Assembly (NCBI GenBank): GCA_003725585.1 | Contig: RJMB01000011.1 | Span: forward strand, 62,001-126,000 | Source of the DNA: Halostreptopolyspora alba | GTDB lineage: Bacteria; Actinomycetota; Actinomycetes; Streptosporangiales; Streptosporangiaceae | Reading direction: 5' to 3' | Length of the DNA: 64,000 bases | In this document: positions 18,080 to 27,307 of the stretch, piece after piece | Layout: the number at the start of each line of letters is the position of its first letter | How positions within the stretch are numbered: position 1 is the stretch's first letter | Translations under genes and position numbers: made by a program | The notes under the pieces: model-generated | Seen by the model: only the letters and a program-made list of their open reading frames with translations | What the model was told of the DNA's origin: nothing | The model's database searches: none

Positions 18080-20212
18080 ATGTCCGGTGGAGAGCGATCC
18101 ACCGCAACAGTGCACGGTTTCCACTCCTTCGCGCTCGCCTACCGTGGCCGCCACTCGTGGGTGTACAGAGCGGTCAGCGAGCGCAGCGGGGCGACCGTCG
18201 CCCTGAAGGTGATGGAGGAGACGCAGGGGCGTCAGGAGATCGGTTGGCTGCGCGGGCTGGCCGGTGTCCGTGGGGTGGTGCCCCTGCTGGACATCGCGCG
18301 TGCCTCCAGTGGGGCGCCCGTCGCGGTCATGCCCTTCTACCCGGAGGGTTCCTACGTCGACATCCTCAACACCCAGGGCGCACTACGCCAGGTCTACGAG
18401 GCGGTCCGGGTGGGACGGGCCGTCGCCGGCGCACTGGCGGTGCTGCACCGGCAGGGTGTCCTGCACAACGAAGTCGTCCCCAGCAACGTCCTGCGGGCCG
18501 GCGGGACCGCCGCGCTCACCGACTTCGGGTCCGCCGCCGAGATCGGCGCGCCGCCGGTGAGGCTGCGGACCAGTTCGGACCTGGTTACCCACGCCCCACC
18601 CGAGATTCTGCGTGGCACCCCGCCCGACCCCGCCTCGGACATCTACCAGCTCGCCTCCACCCTGTGGACACTGCTGGCCGGGCGACCACCGTTCTACGAC
18701 GAGGACGGGAGCTCGGTCGACCCACAGACGTACGCGGAGCGATCGGTTGGCAACCCCGCCCCTCCGGTTCCGCGAACCGACGTGCCGCGGGAGCTCAACG
18801 AGGTGCTCCTGCGCGCCCTGGCCAAGGACCCGGCCGACCGGTACGAGACACCGGGCACGTTCGAGGTCGCCCTGGAACGCGCGGGAACAGGGCACTGGGC
18901 GCCGGCCGACACGGGAGGCGGCAGTGCCCCGGGGGCCGCGTTGCGAAGTCCCGCCGGGACCGGGTCGGACACGCCCCCGGTGTCCGACCAACCGGACACG
19001 GAGCCCCGACCACAGCGACCGGAGCCGCGCCACCGGGACCCGAACACCAGCGCGACGAACCTGCGTGGCGGGATCAGGCGTCGTGGTTCGGAGCCGCGGC
19101 CTCCCGCGGAGTCCCCGCCGCCCCCGACGCCGGGGCCGGCCGGTACCGAGCCCGCGGAGCCTCCCCCTTCGGAGCCCCCGCCGCGGCGCGCACCGGAACC
19201 GAACACCGCCGGGACCGGCGAGTGGCGCTCGCCGACCGTCGTCGGACCGCACGGGGCCGAGCCCGGTCGGGCCGAGCCCGGCTCCCCGGAGCCCTCCGGG
19301 TTCTATACCTCCAGCCTCGAAAACCTGCGGGGAAACGGCAAGGACACGATCGGGTTGACCGCCGACCTGGTCGCGCGGCTACGCGGCGTCACCCTGAGCA
19401 GGGACCACTTCGCCCAACGCGGCTGGGTCCGGTTGGAGGGGTGGACGGGTCGTGCCAACTCCGTGTCCCTGCCCGTGCCGGAGGACCGGGACGAGACCGA
19501 AACGGAGGGCTGGCCCGACTACGGTGACCTCCGGCCGGGCAAGGAGCCCCACTGGCGTCGGCACCTGCACATCGCCGCCGCGGTCGCCTCCATCGTCCTC
19601 ATCGCGGGGGCCACGTCGGTCATCGCGGCGCTGCGCCCCGGTCCCGGGATGGACGGCGCCGCCCCCGCGTCCGTGGCCGCCGCGGCGGGTCAGGACGAGG
19701 GGCAGGACGCCGCTGGCGGGGGCGCGGACGACGAGGAGGACGCCGCCGGCGGCGCCGAATCGGGCGGGGAGCAGGAGCCCTCTCCCGAGCCGGATCGGGA
19801 GGAGCGCCCCGACGTCGCCGAGCCCGACGAGGTCGTGTTGGAGGACAGTCTCAGCAGCGTCCAGGTGCGGTGGAACGACAATTCCGGGGGAACGGCGACC
19901 TACTTCGTGGTCGGGGGAATCGCCGACCACGACCCCGAGACTCTGGCCCGGACCGGTCCCGGTGCGGAGGTCGCCCGGGTGACGACGGAGGACACGGTGG
20001 CCGAGTACTGCTTCACTGTTGTGGCCGTGGACGGCGTCTCGGCGGCCTCCCCCGAGACGTGCACCGAACGCGCGGCCGCGCGCGCCGAGCAGCAGCGCGA
20101 GGAGGAAGAGGAGCAGGAGGAAGAGGAGGCCGGGCAGGAGAGCGGCGACGAGGACACGTCGCAGGACGCCGGAGACGACCCCGGAGACGGGGAGGACGAG
20201 AACTCCGGCTAG
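18080..20212 (+). CDS. Receptor-type Ser/Thr protein kinase homologue with altered catalytic loop
   Basis: In this 710-residue protein the kinase fold spans about residues 12-270, followed by a Pro-rich linker (270-420), a conserved juxtamembrane block, one membrane helix near 496-518, a fibronectin III-like domain (about 587-665) and a Glu-rich tail. The ATP-anchoring lysine is present (VALK, K43), as are DFG (D148) and APPE. The catalytic loop reads HNEVVPSN instead of HRDxKxxN: the catalytic Asp is Glu131 and the following Lys is Val133. It may therefore be a pseudokinase or a weak kinase. The ATG at 18080 follows GAGGGAAGAGAG. It is the last gene of the WXG100 operon and probably senses envelope or secretion state. 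Confidence 0.85.
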   Translation: MSGGERSTATVHGFHSFALAYRGRHSWVYRAVSERSGATVALKVMEETQGRQEIGWLRGLAGVRGVVPLLDIARASSGAPVAVMPFYPEGSYVDILNTQGALRQVYEAVRVGRAVAGALAVLHRQGVLHNEVVPSNVLRAGGTAALTDFGSAAEIGAPPVRLRTSSDLVTHAPPEILRGTPPDPASDIYQLASTLWTLLAGRPPFYDEDGSSVDPQTYAERSVGNPAPPVPRTDVPRELNEVLLRALAKDPADRYETPGTFEVALERAGTGHWAPADTGGGSAPGAALRSPAGTGSDTPPVSDQPDTEPRPQRPEPRHRDPNTSATNLRGGIRRRGSEPRPPAESPPPPTPGPAGTEPAEPPPSEPPPRRAPEPNTAGTGEWRSPTVVGPHGAEPGRAEPGSPEPSGFYTSSLENLRGNGKDTIGLTADLVARLRGVTLSRDHFAQRGWVRLEGWTGRANSVSLPVPEDRDETETEGWPDYGDLRPGKEPHWRRHLHIAAAVASIVLIAGATSVIAALRPGPGMDGAAPASVAAAAGQDEGQDAAGGGADDEEDAAGGAESGGEQEPSPEPDREERPDVAEPDEVVLEDSLSSVQVRWNDNSGGTATYFVVGGIADHDPETLARTGPGAEVARVTTEDTVAEYCFTVVAVDGVSAASPETCTERAAARAEQQREEEEEQEEEEAGQESGDEDTSQDAGDDPGDGEDENSG

Positions 20213-20335
20213 TTCCGTTAGGCGTGTTCTCCCGGCACTGGTGAGCCACCATCGGGCCCGGTCGTGCGCCGGTCGGGGCGTGTGCGCGGCCAGGAACCGG
20301 TGGCACGTGGGCCGTGCGCCGCGGGGAGGTTGGTC

Positions 20336-20704
20336 TCAGGCCGGAGCGAGGCTGAGGGCGTGCCGGCCGGGTTCGGGGGTTTGCCGGGCTGGCGCGGGGG
20401 TGAGGCGTGCCGCGGCGCCGGCGGGGTCGCTGGCGGGGTGCGTGACCGTCGATCCGAAGACGTCGTTCCAGAAGAACTTGCCGTCGCGACACCAGACGTT
20501 GATTCCTCGGCGGACCGACATCACGGCGAGGTCGGTGGTTCCGGCCCGGTACATCGGGCGTGTCGACACCGATACGAGCTCGTCCCACAGGGCGGTGATC
20601 GCGCGCTCGGCACAGAAGGCATGGCGTGGCTGGTGCTTGACCCGCTTGGCCAGGGCCGTCTTCACACGGCCGGCTCGGGGGTTGTTCAGGCGCCAGTGGC
20701 TCAA
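20336..20704 (-). CDS. Hypothetical protein, about 122 aa
   Basis: The protein has an Arg-rich N-terminus, a central block with several aromatic residues (INVWCRDGKFFWNDVFG) and a Pro/Ala-rich end. No membrane helix or signal is seen and no family is recognised. A TAGGAG ribosome site sits six bases before the TTG at 20704 (a second TTG lies one codon earlier), which supports it as a real gene. It is convergent with the kinase gene. Confidence 0.55.
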   Translation of the reverse strand: MSHWRLNNPRAGRVKTALAKRVKHQPRHAFCAERAITALWDELVSVSTRPMYRAGTTDLAVMSVRRGINVWCRDGKFFWNDVFGSTVTHPASDPAGAAARLTPAPARQTPEPGRHALSLAPA

Positions 20705-21164
20705 CAACGTCTCCTAGGTGCTCGGGGAGGCCACGCTCCGGGTGTCGCTCGTGTCAAGATGACACGCACGCGTGACCGAACGCGGAATCCCACCGCTCCG
20801 GGGCGCCGTGGACGGACAGGGCGCCGCGGGGTTGGCAGTGCTCCGCGATCCAGGCAAAGAACGAAGTACTTCGAGGGTTTCGTTACCTCGCAGTTATTCT
20901 TTGCGTTCCGGATCGTAGCAGCAACAGCCCCCTAGGGGGAGGGTTTGCTCAATGTAGCCCACATCACAATTTCTGGAAGTGCGGAATCTCCCGGTGTTCG
21001 TTGTTTGCGCTGTTCAGCGTGTATTTTTAGTAATTCTGTTCGTTTTTCGGGGGCTCTCCTGGTGCTGAGCGGACCCTGAGACGATGTCGGGTGTTTCATG
21101 TGACCCGCATGAATGGACTCGTGTGGGTGACAGAGGACAATAGTAGCGAATAGCGACTGGTTGG
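20705..21164. other. Gene-free region with two palindromes
   Basis: No convincing gene is seen. At 20750-20766 the arms CGTGTCA and TGACACG flank three bases, a good operator or promoter element for the minus-strand gene at 20704. At 20928-20939 CCCCCTAGGGGG is a perfect palindrome. The stretch 20990-21170 is less GC-rich than average. An open frame crosses part of it from the protease gene, but its composition is not coding-like. Confidence 0.4.
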
Positions 21165-22121
21165 TCACGTATCGTCGATATCCGGTGGATTCTCGTTGTC
21201 GCGTGGCCGCTCGTCGCGCGGGCCGGATCGGTTCCCACGCCCGGAGTGGCGTCCCCACAGCCGCAGCAGCCACAGCACGCCCAGGGCCGATATCGCGGCC
21301 AGCCCCACCCAGTCCATGAGCGTGATCAGGTGCGTCTGCGCCGGTGTCAGCTCGGGAACCCTCCCGGTCCGCATGAGGCGCTCCTGCCAGGGCTGGCTGG
21401 TGAGAAGCATCGTCAGGCGGAACGCGATGACGTGTGCCGAGTCCCACAGCGCGTGCAACAGGGAGACACCGACGAACGTCGCGACCACCCCGAGCGTCAC
21501 ACGCCACTTCCGGCCGGCCGAGGCCGCGAACAGAACACACCCGACGATCGCGGTCCACAACCCGTGCCCCAACGGTGTCAGCAGGCCCCGCAGGATCTCG
21601 GTCTCCACCAGGGCGATCAGGCTCAGGCCCCGCTCGGTCACCAGCGCGTTGAGCGCGTAGCCCGCGCTCTCGAAAGCGGCGAACCCGAAGCCGACCGTCG
21701 CGCCGAGCACCAGGCCGTCGCGGGGCGTCCGGTGGGCCATGCTCCGGGCGACGAACACGAGCGCCGCGACCTTGGCCCCTTCCTCGATGACGCCGATGCC
21801 GATGAACATCGCGGGGGAGGGGCCCAGTAGGCGTTCCAGCAGCGAGGCACCGAGCACGCCGAGGACACCGGCGATGACGAACGCGGAGAAAAGCAACTCC
21901 ACCGTCACGTTGTCGCCGCGCGCGTGCTCGTAGGCCCACGCGACGAAGGTCACCGGGACGAGGAAGCTGCCGAGGAGCACGATCGTCGGGAGCAGGTTGG
22001 TGTTGCCCGTCACGAACGTGACCAGCACGGTCGCTCCCCAGAGGACGAGGCCGTAGCGGAGGATGCGCGACCAGGCTCGGTTGGTCCGGTCGGGCGGTGT
22101 CGGGGTTTGCGACGCCTGCAA
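21165..22121 (-). CDS. PrsW family intramembrane metalloprotease
   Basis: The 318-residue polytopic protein has about eight helices and the family motifs EEGAK (around residue 120), FESAGY and HALWD. These supply the Glu and His residues thought to bind the catalytic metal within the membrane. PrsW of Bacillus starts regulated proteolysis of an anti-sigma factor; the substrate here is unknown. I chose the TTG at 22121 because AGAGGAG lies seven bases before it. A GTG at 22181 would add 20 residues without a ribosome site. The C-terminus is a long charged tail. Confidence 0.85.
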   Translation of the reverse strand: MQASQTPTPPDRTNRAWSRILRYGLVLWGATVLVTFVTGNTNLLPTIVLLGSFLVPVTFVAWAYEHARGDNVTVELLFSAFVIAGVLGVLGASLLERLLGPSPAMFIGIGVIEEGAKVAALVFVARSMAHRTPRDGLVLGATVGFGFAAFESAGYALNALVTERGLSLIALVETEILRGLLTPLGHGLWTAIVGCVLFAASAGRKWRVTLGVVATFVGVSLLHALWDSAHVIAFRLTMLLTSQPWQERLMRTGRVPELTPAQTHLITLMDWVGLAAISALGVLWLLRLWGRHSGRGNRSGPRDERPRDNENPPDIDDT

Positions 22122-22314
22122 CGGAACGCTCCTCTGGGACGTGCCACAGCCAGATTGACCCGAATGGCGACATAATCGCACGTCAAAGTGGAGATTGGGA
22201 GTTACGGGAGCGGACGTCCGGCGTGTCGCGAGCTCATGCGAGAGCCCGGTGTTTCGGGCATGGCGGGAGGGTGGGTGCGATATCCGGCACCCCGCTCGCT
22301 AGCATAGATACACC

Positions 22315-22547
22315 ATGAATACGAGCCCCTCGGCCACGGATCGCGTGTACCGCTACACCAAGGACGCCGTCCTCGCCCGGTACCACGCCGGTGGCGACCT
22401 CGTCAGCGAGAGGGGAGACCGCGATCAGCCTCCGACACGCGCGCCGCGCCTCCGGACGCGAACGGCGTGGGTGACCTGAGCGCCGTGCGCGTGGGAGTCG
22501 CCGCCCACCTGGACACCGTGGCCGCGATGCCGGGGGCGCGCCGGTGA
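22315..22547 (+). pseudogene. Decayed GntR family regulator upstream of an MFS gene
   Basis: The ATG at 22315 opens a frame reading TDRVYRYTKDAVLARYHAGG, which matches the start of GntR/FCD regulators (xxVYxxxKxxIlxGxxxxGexLSE). The frame is lost after DLVSE and stops at 22479. Another frame ending at 22547 reads DLSAVRVGVAAHLDTVAAM, which looks like the C-terminal helix of an FCD domain. About 150 residues between the two are missing, including the helix-turn-helix core. The stop overlaps the GTG of the MFS gene, a relic of translational coupling. Recognition rests on short segments, so certainty is moderate. Confidence 0.5.
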
Positions 22548-23857
22548 ACCTCGACACGTCGTCCCCACGTGGACAGGTACGTCCGAAGACCTCCCATGAT
22601 CGGACTTATAGTCACGCGGAACCTCCCGGTGGGGTCCGCGCCTGGCTCGTGTGGGGCGTCGCGGTGGGCGTCTACTTCCTGGCGATGTTCCACCGCAACG
22701 GGCTCGCTGTCGCCGCCCTGGAGGCGCAGGAGCGGTTCCAGGTGGGGCCGGCACTGCTGTCGGCGCTCCCGGTCATCCAACTCGTGGTCTACGTCGTGCT
22801 GCAGCTGCCCGCGGGGCTGTTGGCGGACCGCCTGGGACCCAGCCGGACCCTGCTGATCGGTCTACTGGCGATGGCCGCCGGCGTCGTTCTGTTCGCCGTC
22901 GCTCCCGGATTCCCGCTGGCGCTGGCCGCCCGGATGCTCATCGGCCTCGGGGACGCCGTCATCTTCCTGAACGTCATCCGGCTCGCCGCGCTGTGGTTCC
23001 CCCGCGGACAGTACGCACTGGTCAGCGCGTTCACCGGGGTGTTCGGAAGCCTCGGCCAGGTGGCGAGTGTGGCCCCGTTGTCCGCGGCGCTGGCCGGGTT
23101 CGGGTGGACCGTGGCGTTCCTCGGCGCGGGTGCCGTGACCCTCGTTATGACGCTGCTCGTCCTGTTCGTGGTGCGCGACCGTCCCCCGGGCGCGCGCGTG
23201 GGGGCGCCCTCCGCCCCCATATCGATCCGGGCCAGCGTCGTCGAGGCGGTGCGGGCCCGGGGGCCACGCGTTGGGATGACCAACCATGCCGTCATCCAGG
23301 CTCCCTACACCATGTTGGCGGCCCTGTGGGGTTATCCGTTCCTGGTCGAGGGGGCGGGACTGCCCTCGGCCACGGCGAGCGTCGCGCTCACCGTGCTCGG
23401 CGTGGCGACCCTCTGGGTGGCGCCGGTGGTCGGGGCCTGCATCGGGCGCTGGCCGGCGGCCCGCCGACCGATCGCGATCACCACGGCCACACTGGTCAGC
23501 CTCGGTTGGCTCGTGTTCGTGGGCTGGCCGGGCGGTCCACCCCCCACACCGCTGGTGATCGTCCATTTCGCCGTCGGCGCAGGGGCGACGGTGATGGCGG
23601 CGCCGATGTCGTTCGACTTCGCCAGGGACGGCATACCCGCACGGCGGACCGGGGTGGCCTCCAGCCTGGTGAACATGAGCGGATTCGCCGTGGTGGTGCT
23701 GACGACGGTGGGTGCCGGGGCCATCCTGGAGGCGCTTCCCGAGCCGCACGGCGGCGTCGACTACCAGATGGCCTTCCTCCCCGTGGCCACGACGAGCACC
23801 GTGGGGGCGGTACTCCTCACCGCCCAGCTGTGGCGCTACCCACGGGAGCGGCCGTAG
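22544..23857 (+). CDS. MFS transporter
   Basis: The 437-residue protein has about twelve membrane helices and motif A in the first cytosolic loop (GLLADRLGPSR). The ARMLIGLGDAVIFLN stretch in helix 4 is typical of organic-anion or nitrate/sugar-phosphate-like MFS members. The start GTG overlaps the TGA of the decayed GntR frame (GTGA). GntR-MFS pairs are common in actinomycetes; here the regulator appears dead, so control may be lost. Substrate unknown. The sequence is only distantly similar to the MFS gene at 1208. Confidence 0.85.
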   Translation: MNLDTSSPRGQVRPKTSHDRTYSHAEPPGGVRAWLVWGVAVGVYFLAMFHRNGLAVAALEAQERFQVGPALLSALPVIQLVVYVVLQLPAGLLADRLGPSRTLLIGLLAMAAGVVLFAVAPGFPLALAARMLIGLGDAVIFLNVIRLAALWFPRGQYALVSAFTGVFGSLGQVASVAPLSAALAGFGWTVAFLGAGAVTLVMTLLVLFVVRDRPPGARVGAPSAPISIRASVVEAVRARGPRVGMTNHAVIQAPYTMLAALWGYPFLVEGAGLPSATASVALTVLGVATLWVAPVVGACIGRWPAARRPIAITTATLVSLGWLVFVGWPGGPPPTPLVIVHFAVGAGATVMAAPMSFDFARDGIPARRTGVASSLVNMSGFAVVVLTTVGAGAILEALPEPHGGVDYQMAFLPVATTSTVGAVLLTAQLWRYPRERP

Positions 23858-23904
23858 GTGCGGGGAACGGGGGCCGTGCCAGGCCACTCCCGCCGGAGTG
23901 GGGA

Positions 23905-24117
23905 CTATACGATGTCGCTGTCACTGTGCACGTTCTCCTGGTGCGGCCGGTCACGACGTAGCACCATCAACACCAGTGTCAACACGACGACCGCGATCCC
24001 GGCGAGCATCAGGATGACCCCGATGGCGTCCAGATCGAGAGCGGCGACATCGGCGGTGATTCCGAACCTCAGGACGGCGCCAATGACGGTGAGGAAGATC
24101 CCGACCCCGATACCCAC
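23905..24117 (-). CDS. Small two-helix membrane protein, DUF6458-like
   Basis: The 70-residue protein has two membrane helices (MGIGVGIFLTVIGAVL and IGVILMLAGIAVVVLTLV) joined by a short loop with LDLDAIG. The layout and the MGIG start are typical of a small actinobacterial family (DUF6458). GGAGG lies five bases before the GTG, which strongly supports the gene. Function is unknown. It is convergent with the MFS gene. Confidence 0.75.
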   Translation of the reverse strand: MGIGVGIFLTVIGAVLRFGITADVAALDLDAIGVILMLAGIAVVVLTLVLMVLRRDRPHQENVHSDSDIV

Positions 24118-24308
24118 TACTGCCTCCGCGGTGCGTCATAAGACGTGACTTGTCGTGGTTCCGCAGTACCCGGACCTAACGCTAGGACACCGGCCCGGAG
24201 GGGGAAAGCCCTTTGGAGCTTCGTTGTTCGCGCGGTGCTCCGTATGCGACCGGCGTCCACGAACACGACCGGTTCCCCCACGATCGCCGTACGCGCCGTG
24301 CGGCACGA

Positions 24309-24342
24309 GTGGGGCCCGCGACCCTGTCGGTCACGGGCCCAC
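24309..24342 (-). terminator. Hairpin after the acyl-CoA dehydrogenase gene
   Basis: GTGGGGCCCGCGAC and GTCACGGGCCCAC can pair with one bulge and one mismatch around a seven-base loop, 13 bp beyond the stop of the minus-strand gene. No clear T-run follows, as is common for actinomycete terminators. Confidence 0.5.
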
Positions 24343-24354
24343 TGGTCGTTGGGA

Positions 24355-26178
24355 TCAGAACGCCGACTCGGGAATCTCCATGAGGTCCAGAGGGGTGTCC
24401 TCGGTGATCGCGCGCTCGGCCGCGATCTTCGGCAGGACCTGGTCGGCGAAGAACCGCGCGGCCGAGATCTTGCCGGTGTAGAAGTCCCGGTCGGCCGGGC
24501 TTGCGCCGTCGATGGCGGCCAGCGCGACCTCGGCCTGGCGCAGCAGCAGCCAGCCCAGCACGACGTCGCCGACGGACATCAGCAGGCGGGTGGTGTTCAG
24601 CCCGACCCGGTACAGCTCCTTGGGGTCCTCCATCGCGCTGGTGGCGTACCCCACCATGACCTCGACCATTCGCTCGACCTCGGCCGTGGCCTCGGCCAGA
24701 GCGGCGCGCTCGTTCTTGAGTTGGCCATTGCCGGCCTCACTGGCGGCGAACTCCTTGATCCCGCCGAGAAGCTGCCCGAGCGCCTGCCCGTTGTTCTTCA
24801 CGATCTTGCGGAAGAAGAAGTCCTGGGCCTGGATGGCGGTGGTGCCTTCGTAGAGGGTGTCGATCTTGGCGTCCCGGATGTACTGCTCGATCGGGTACTC
24901 CTGCAGGTACCCGGATCCGCCCAGGGTCTGCAGCGACTCCGCGAGCAGCGAGTAGGAGCGCTCGGAGCCCACGCCCTTGACGATGGGCAGCAACAGGTCG
25001 TTGAGCGCCACGGTGTCCTCGTGGTCCTCGCCGTTGTGCTCGGCGATCTGCACCGCGTCCTGCTGGGTCGCGGTGTAGAGGACGAGGGCGCGCAGCGCCT
25101 CGGCGTAGGACTTCTGGGTCATCAGGCTGCGGCGTACGTCCGGGTGCTGCGTGATCGCGACCCGCGGCGCCGTCTTGTCGCTCATCTGGGTGAGGTCGGC
25201 GCCCTGCTTGCGCTCCTTGGCGTACTCCAGCGCGTTCAGGTAGCCGGTCGACAGTGTGGCGATCGCCTTCGTCCCGACCATCATCCGGGCGTACTCGATG
25301 ATGAGGAACATCTGCCGGATGCCGTCGTGCTTGTCACCGACGAGGTAGCCGACTGCGGGGTGCTGCGCGCCGAACGTCAGTTCGCAGGTGGTGGAGGACT
25401 TGAGCCCCATCTTGTGCTCGACGTTGGTGACGTAGACGCCGTTGCGCTCCACCGGATCGCCGTTCTCGTCGACCAGGAACTTCGGCACCAGGAACAGCGA
25501 GAGACCCTTTGTTCCGGGCTGGGCACCCTCGGGGCGCGCCAGGACCAGGTGGAAGATGTTCTCGGTCATGTCCTGCTCGGCCGAGGTGATGAAGCGCTTC
25601 ACCCCGTCGATGTGCCAGGTGCCGTCCCCCTGGTCGATGGCGCGTGTCCGGCCGGCGCCGACGTCGGAGCCGGCGTCGGGCTCGGTCAGCACCATGGTCG
25701 CGCCCCAGCCACGGTCGATGGCCTGCTGGGCGAACCGCTTCTGCGCGTCGGTGCCCTCCAGCCAGAGCACATTGGCGAATCCGGGGCCCGCGGAGTACAT
25801 GTGGACGGGTGGGTTGGCGCCGAGGATCAGCTCCGCGGTGGCCCACACCAGCGAACGGGGAGCGCCGAGCCCACCGAGCTCCGGGGGAAGGTCGAGGTTG
25901 TACCAGCCCGCGTCCATGTAGGCGTGGTAGGACTTCTTCAGGCTCTCGGGCAGGGTGACCGAGTTGGTCTCGGGGTGGAACACCGGGGGGTTGCGGTCGG
26001 CGTCCTCGAACGACTCGGCCACGACTCCGGTGGCGAGCCTGTTGACCTCGTCAAGAATGGTGCGGGCCGTGTCCTCGTCCAGCTCCTGGAACGGGCCACT
26101 GCCTAGCACGTCTTGGCGCTTGAAGACCTCGAACAGGTTGAACTCGAGGTCACGGAGGTTGCTCTTGTAGTGCGTCAT
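24355..26178 (-). CDS. Acyl-CoA dehydrogenase (about 600-aa class)
   Basis: The 607-residue flavoenzyme catalyses the first step of fatty acid beta-oxidation, alpha,beta-dehydrogenation of an acyl-CoA, passing electrons to ETF. The signature [11 protein letters not shown] lies near residue 170, and the catalytic Glu is likely in [14 protein letters not shown] near 450. A C-terminal extension of about 130 residues is typical of the FadE5-like class. The ATG at 26178 begins with [10 protein letters not shown], the usual start of this class. The upstream region carries an inverted-repeat motif also found before etfD, fitting joint control of electron flow from fatty acids. Confidence 0.93.
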   Translation of the reverse strand: MTHYKSNLRDLEFNLFEVFKRQDVLGSGPFQELDEDTARTILDEVNRLATGVVAESFEDADRNPPVFHPETNSVTLPESLKKSYHAYMDAGWYNLDLPPELGGLGAPRSLVWATAELILGANPPVHMYSAGPGFANVLWLEGTDAQKRFAQQAIDRGWGATMVLTEPDAGSDVGAGRTRAIDQGDGTWHIDGVKRFITSAEQDMTENIFHLVLARPEGAQPGTKGLSLFLVPKFLVDENGDPVERNGVYVTNVEHKMGLKSSTTCELTFGAQHPAVGYLVGDKHDGIRQMFLIIEYARMMVGTKAIATLSTGYLNALEYAKERKQGADLTQMSDKTAPRVAITQHPDVRRSLMTQKSYAEALRALVLYTATQQDAVQIAEHNGEDHEDTVALNDLLLPIVKGVGSERSYSLLAESLQTLGGSGYLQEYPIEQYIRDAKIDTLYEGTTAIQAQDFFFRKIVKNNGQALGQLLGGIKEFAASEAGNGQLKNERAALAEATAEVERMVEVMVGYATSAMEDPKELYRVGLNTTRLLMSVGDVVLGWLLLRQAEVALAAIDGASPADRDFYTGKISAARFFADQVLPKIAAERAITEDTPLDLMEIPESAF

Positions 26179-26236
26179 GGCGCGCGCTCCGCTGTGTCGT
26201 GGCCGCTGTGTCTTGTGCACGCGATCGTTCTACTCG

Positions 26237-26267
26237 TTGGTAACAAACCAATGTTACTACTTGGTAG
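26237..26267. promoter_or_regulatory. Inverted-repeat cluster upstream of the acyl-CoA dehydrogenase
   Basis: In one AT-rich patch, GTAACA (26240-26245) and TGTTAC (26252-26257) form a 6-bp inverted repeat with a six-base spacer. TTACT (26254) is followed by ACTT and GGTAG. The 9-mer ATGTTACTA here is the reverse complement of TAGTAACAT before etfD at 37008. It is a probable operator of a TetR-type regulator of fatty acid oxidation; this is inference. Confidence 0.5.
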
Positions 26268-26422
26268 CGCTTCGCGGCGACGAGGTGTGGGCCACACTCA
26301 CAAAACGGGAGCCTTTCGGCGTTCCGGGAGCCGGTGCGGTGTCGTTGGTTTCGGTCATGCCCGATCATGGCGTATTTCGCTACTTTGGATAACCGAAGCG
26401 CGCCGTTCGGTAGTTTCCTCCT

Positions 26423-27307
26423 ATGCCCTCGTACGAGCACGAATTCCTCATCGAGCTGTTCCGGGAGGACCTGGAGTTGGCCCCCGAGCTACTCCGTAGC
26501 GCCCTCGGGGTCGACGTTCCCGACCACACCGAGACCCTCCTGGAGAGTTGCGACCTCGCCGACATCGACCCAACCGAGTACCGCGCCGACGTCACGGTCA
26601 GCCTCCGGACACGTGAGGGGGTGAAGATGGCGATCATCGTCGAGGTTCAGCGTGGCCGGGACGGGTACAAACGGCTGAGCTGGCCGGTCTATGTCACCAC
26701 GCTTCGTGCCCGGCTGGGCTGCCCGACCGTGCTGATGGTGCTGTGCCCCGAGCGGTCGATCGCGGAGTGGTGCGCGCAGACCATCACCATCGGCCACCCC
26801 GGTATGGTGCTGAACCCCCTGGTGATCGGCCCGGATCGGATTCCGGTGGTGGCCGACCCCGTCCAGGCCACCCAGCACCCCGAACTGGCGGTCCTCTCCG
26901 CGTGCGCCCATGGCGAGGAGCCGGGGGTGCTCGACGCTTTCGGTCACGCACTGGACGCGCTCGATTCCGAGAAGCTCACGATCTATCATGATTACGTGGT
27001 CGGACACCTGTCCGACCTTGCCCGCCGGCACTGGGAGAAACTGATGGCCACCAGGACCTACGAATGGCAGAGTGACATCGCTCGGAAGTACGTCGCCGAG
27101 GGCGAAGCCAGGGGAGAGGCCAGGGGAGAGGCCAGGGGAGAGGCCAAGGGCCTGGCGGAGGCGGTGCTCATGGTGTTGGACAATCGCGGGGTCCCGGTGT
27201 CGGAGGCCACGCGCGAGCGTGTCACCAGCTGCGCCGACCTGGAGCAGCTCCAGGTGTGGGTCGGCCGGGCCGGGCTCGTGAACACCGATGACGAGCTGTT
27301 CACCTGA
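26423..27307 (+). CDS. PD-(D/E)XK nuclease family protein (Rpn/transposase-like)
   Basis: The 294-residue protein contains the PD-(D/E)XK core: RADVTVSL near residue 53 supplies the Asp, and IIVEVQRGRD near 75 has the E-x-Q signature. Conserved helices follow (LSWPVYVTTLRARL). The end carries four copies of a GEAR-type tetrapeptide in a predicted coiled or helical tail, then an LDNRGV...LEQLQVWVGRA segment. Similar proteins occur in many copies in actinomycetes and are often annotated as hypothetical or as recombination-promoting nuclease relatives. Biological role is uncertain. It overlaps the HAD gene by 20 bases. Confidence 0.7.
   Translation: MPSYEHEFLIELFREDLELAPELLRSALGVDVPDHTETLLESCDLADIDPTEYRADVTVSLRTREGVKMAIIVEVQRGRDGYKRLSWPVYVTTLRARLGCPTVLMVLCPERSIAEWCAQTITIGHPGMVLNPLVIGPDRIPVVADPVQATQHPELAVLSACAHGEEPGVLDAFGHALDALDSEKLTIYHDYVVGHLSDLARRHWEKLMATRTYEWQSDIARKYVAEGEARGEARGEARGEAKGLAEAVLMVLDNRGVPVSEATRERVTSCADLEQLQVWVGRAGLVNTDDELFT
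27106..27147. repeat. 12-bp in-frame tandem repeat
   Basis: GCCAGGGGAGAG repeats about three and a half times and encodes GEAR units within the PD-(D/E)XK protein. Perfect copies suggest recent slippage, so copy number may vary between strains. Confidence 0.75.

Noticed and set aside
20932-22173. A 413-codon frame overlapping the PrsW gene
   Set aside because: It is out of frame with the conserved protease, and its product is Arg/Pro-rich without motifs.
24145-26106. A 653-codon open frame opposite the acyl-CoA dehydrogenase
   Set aside because: Composition is that of a reverse-strand shadow and the real enzyme is clear.
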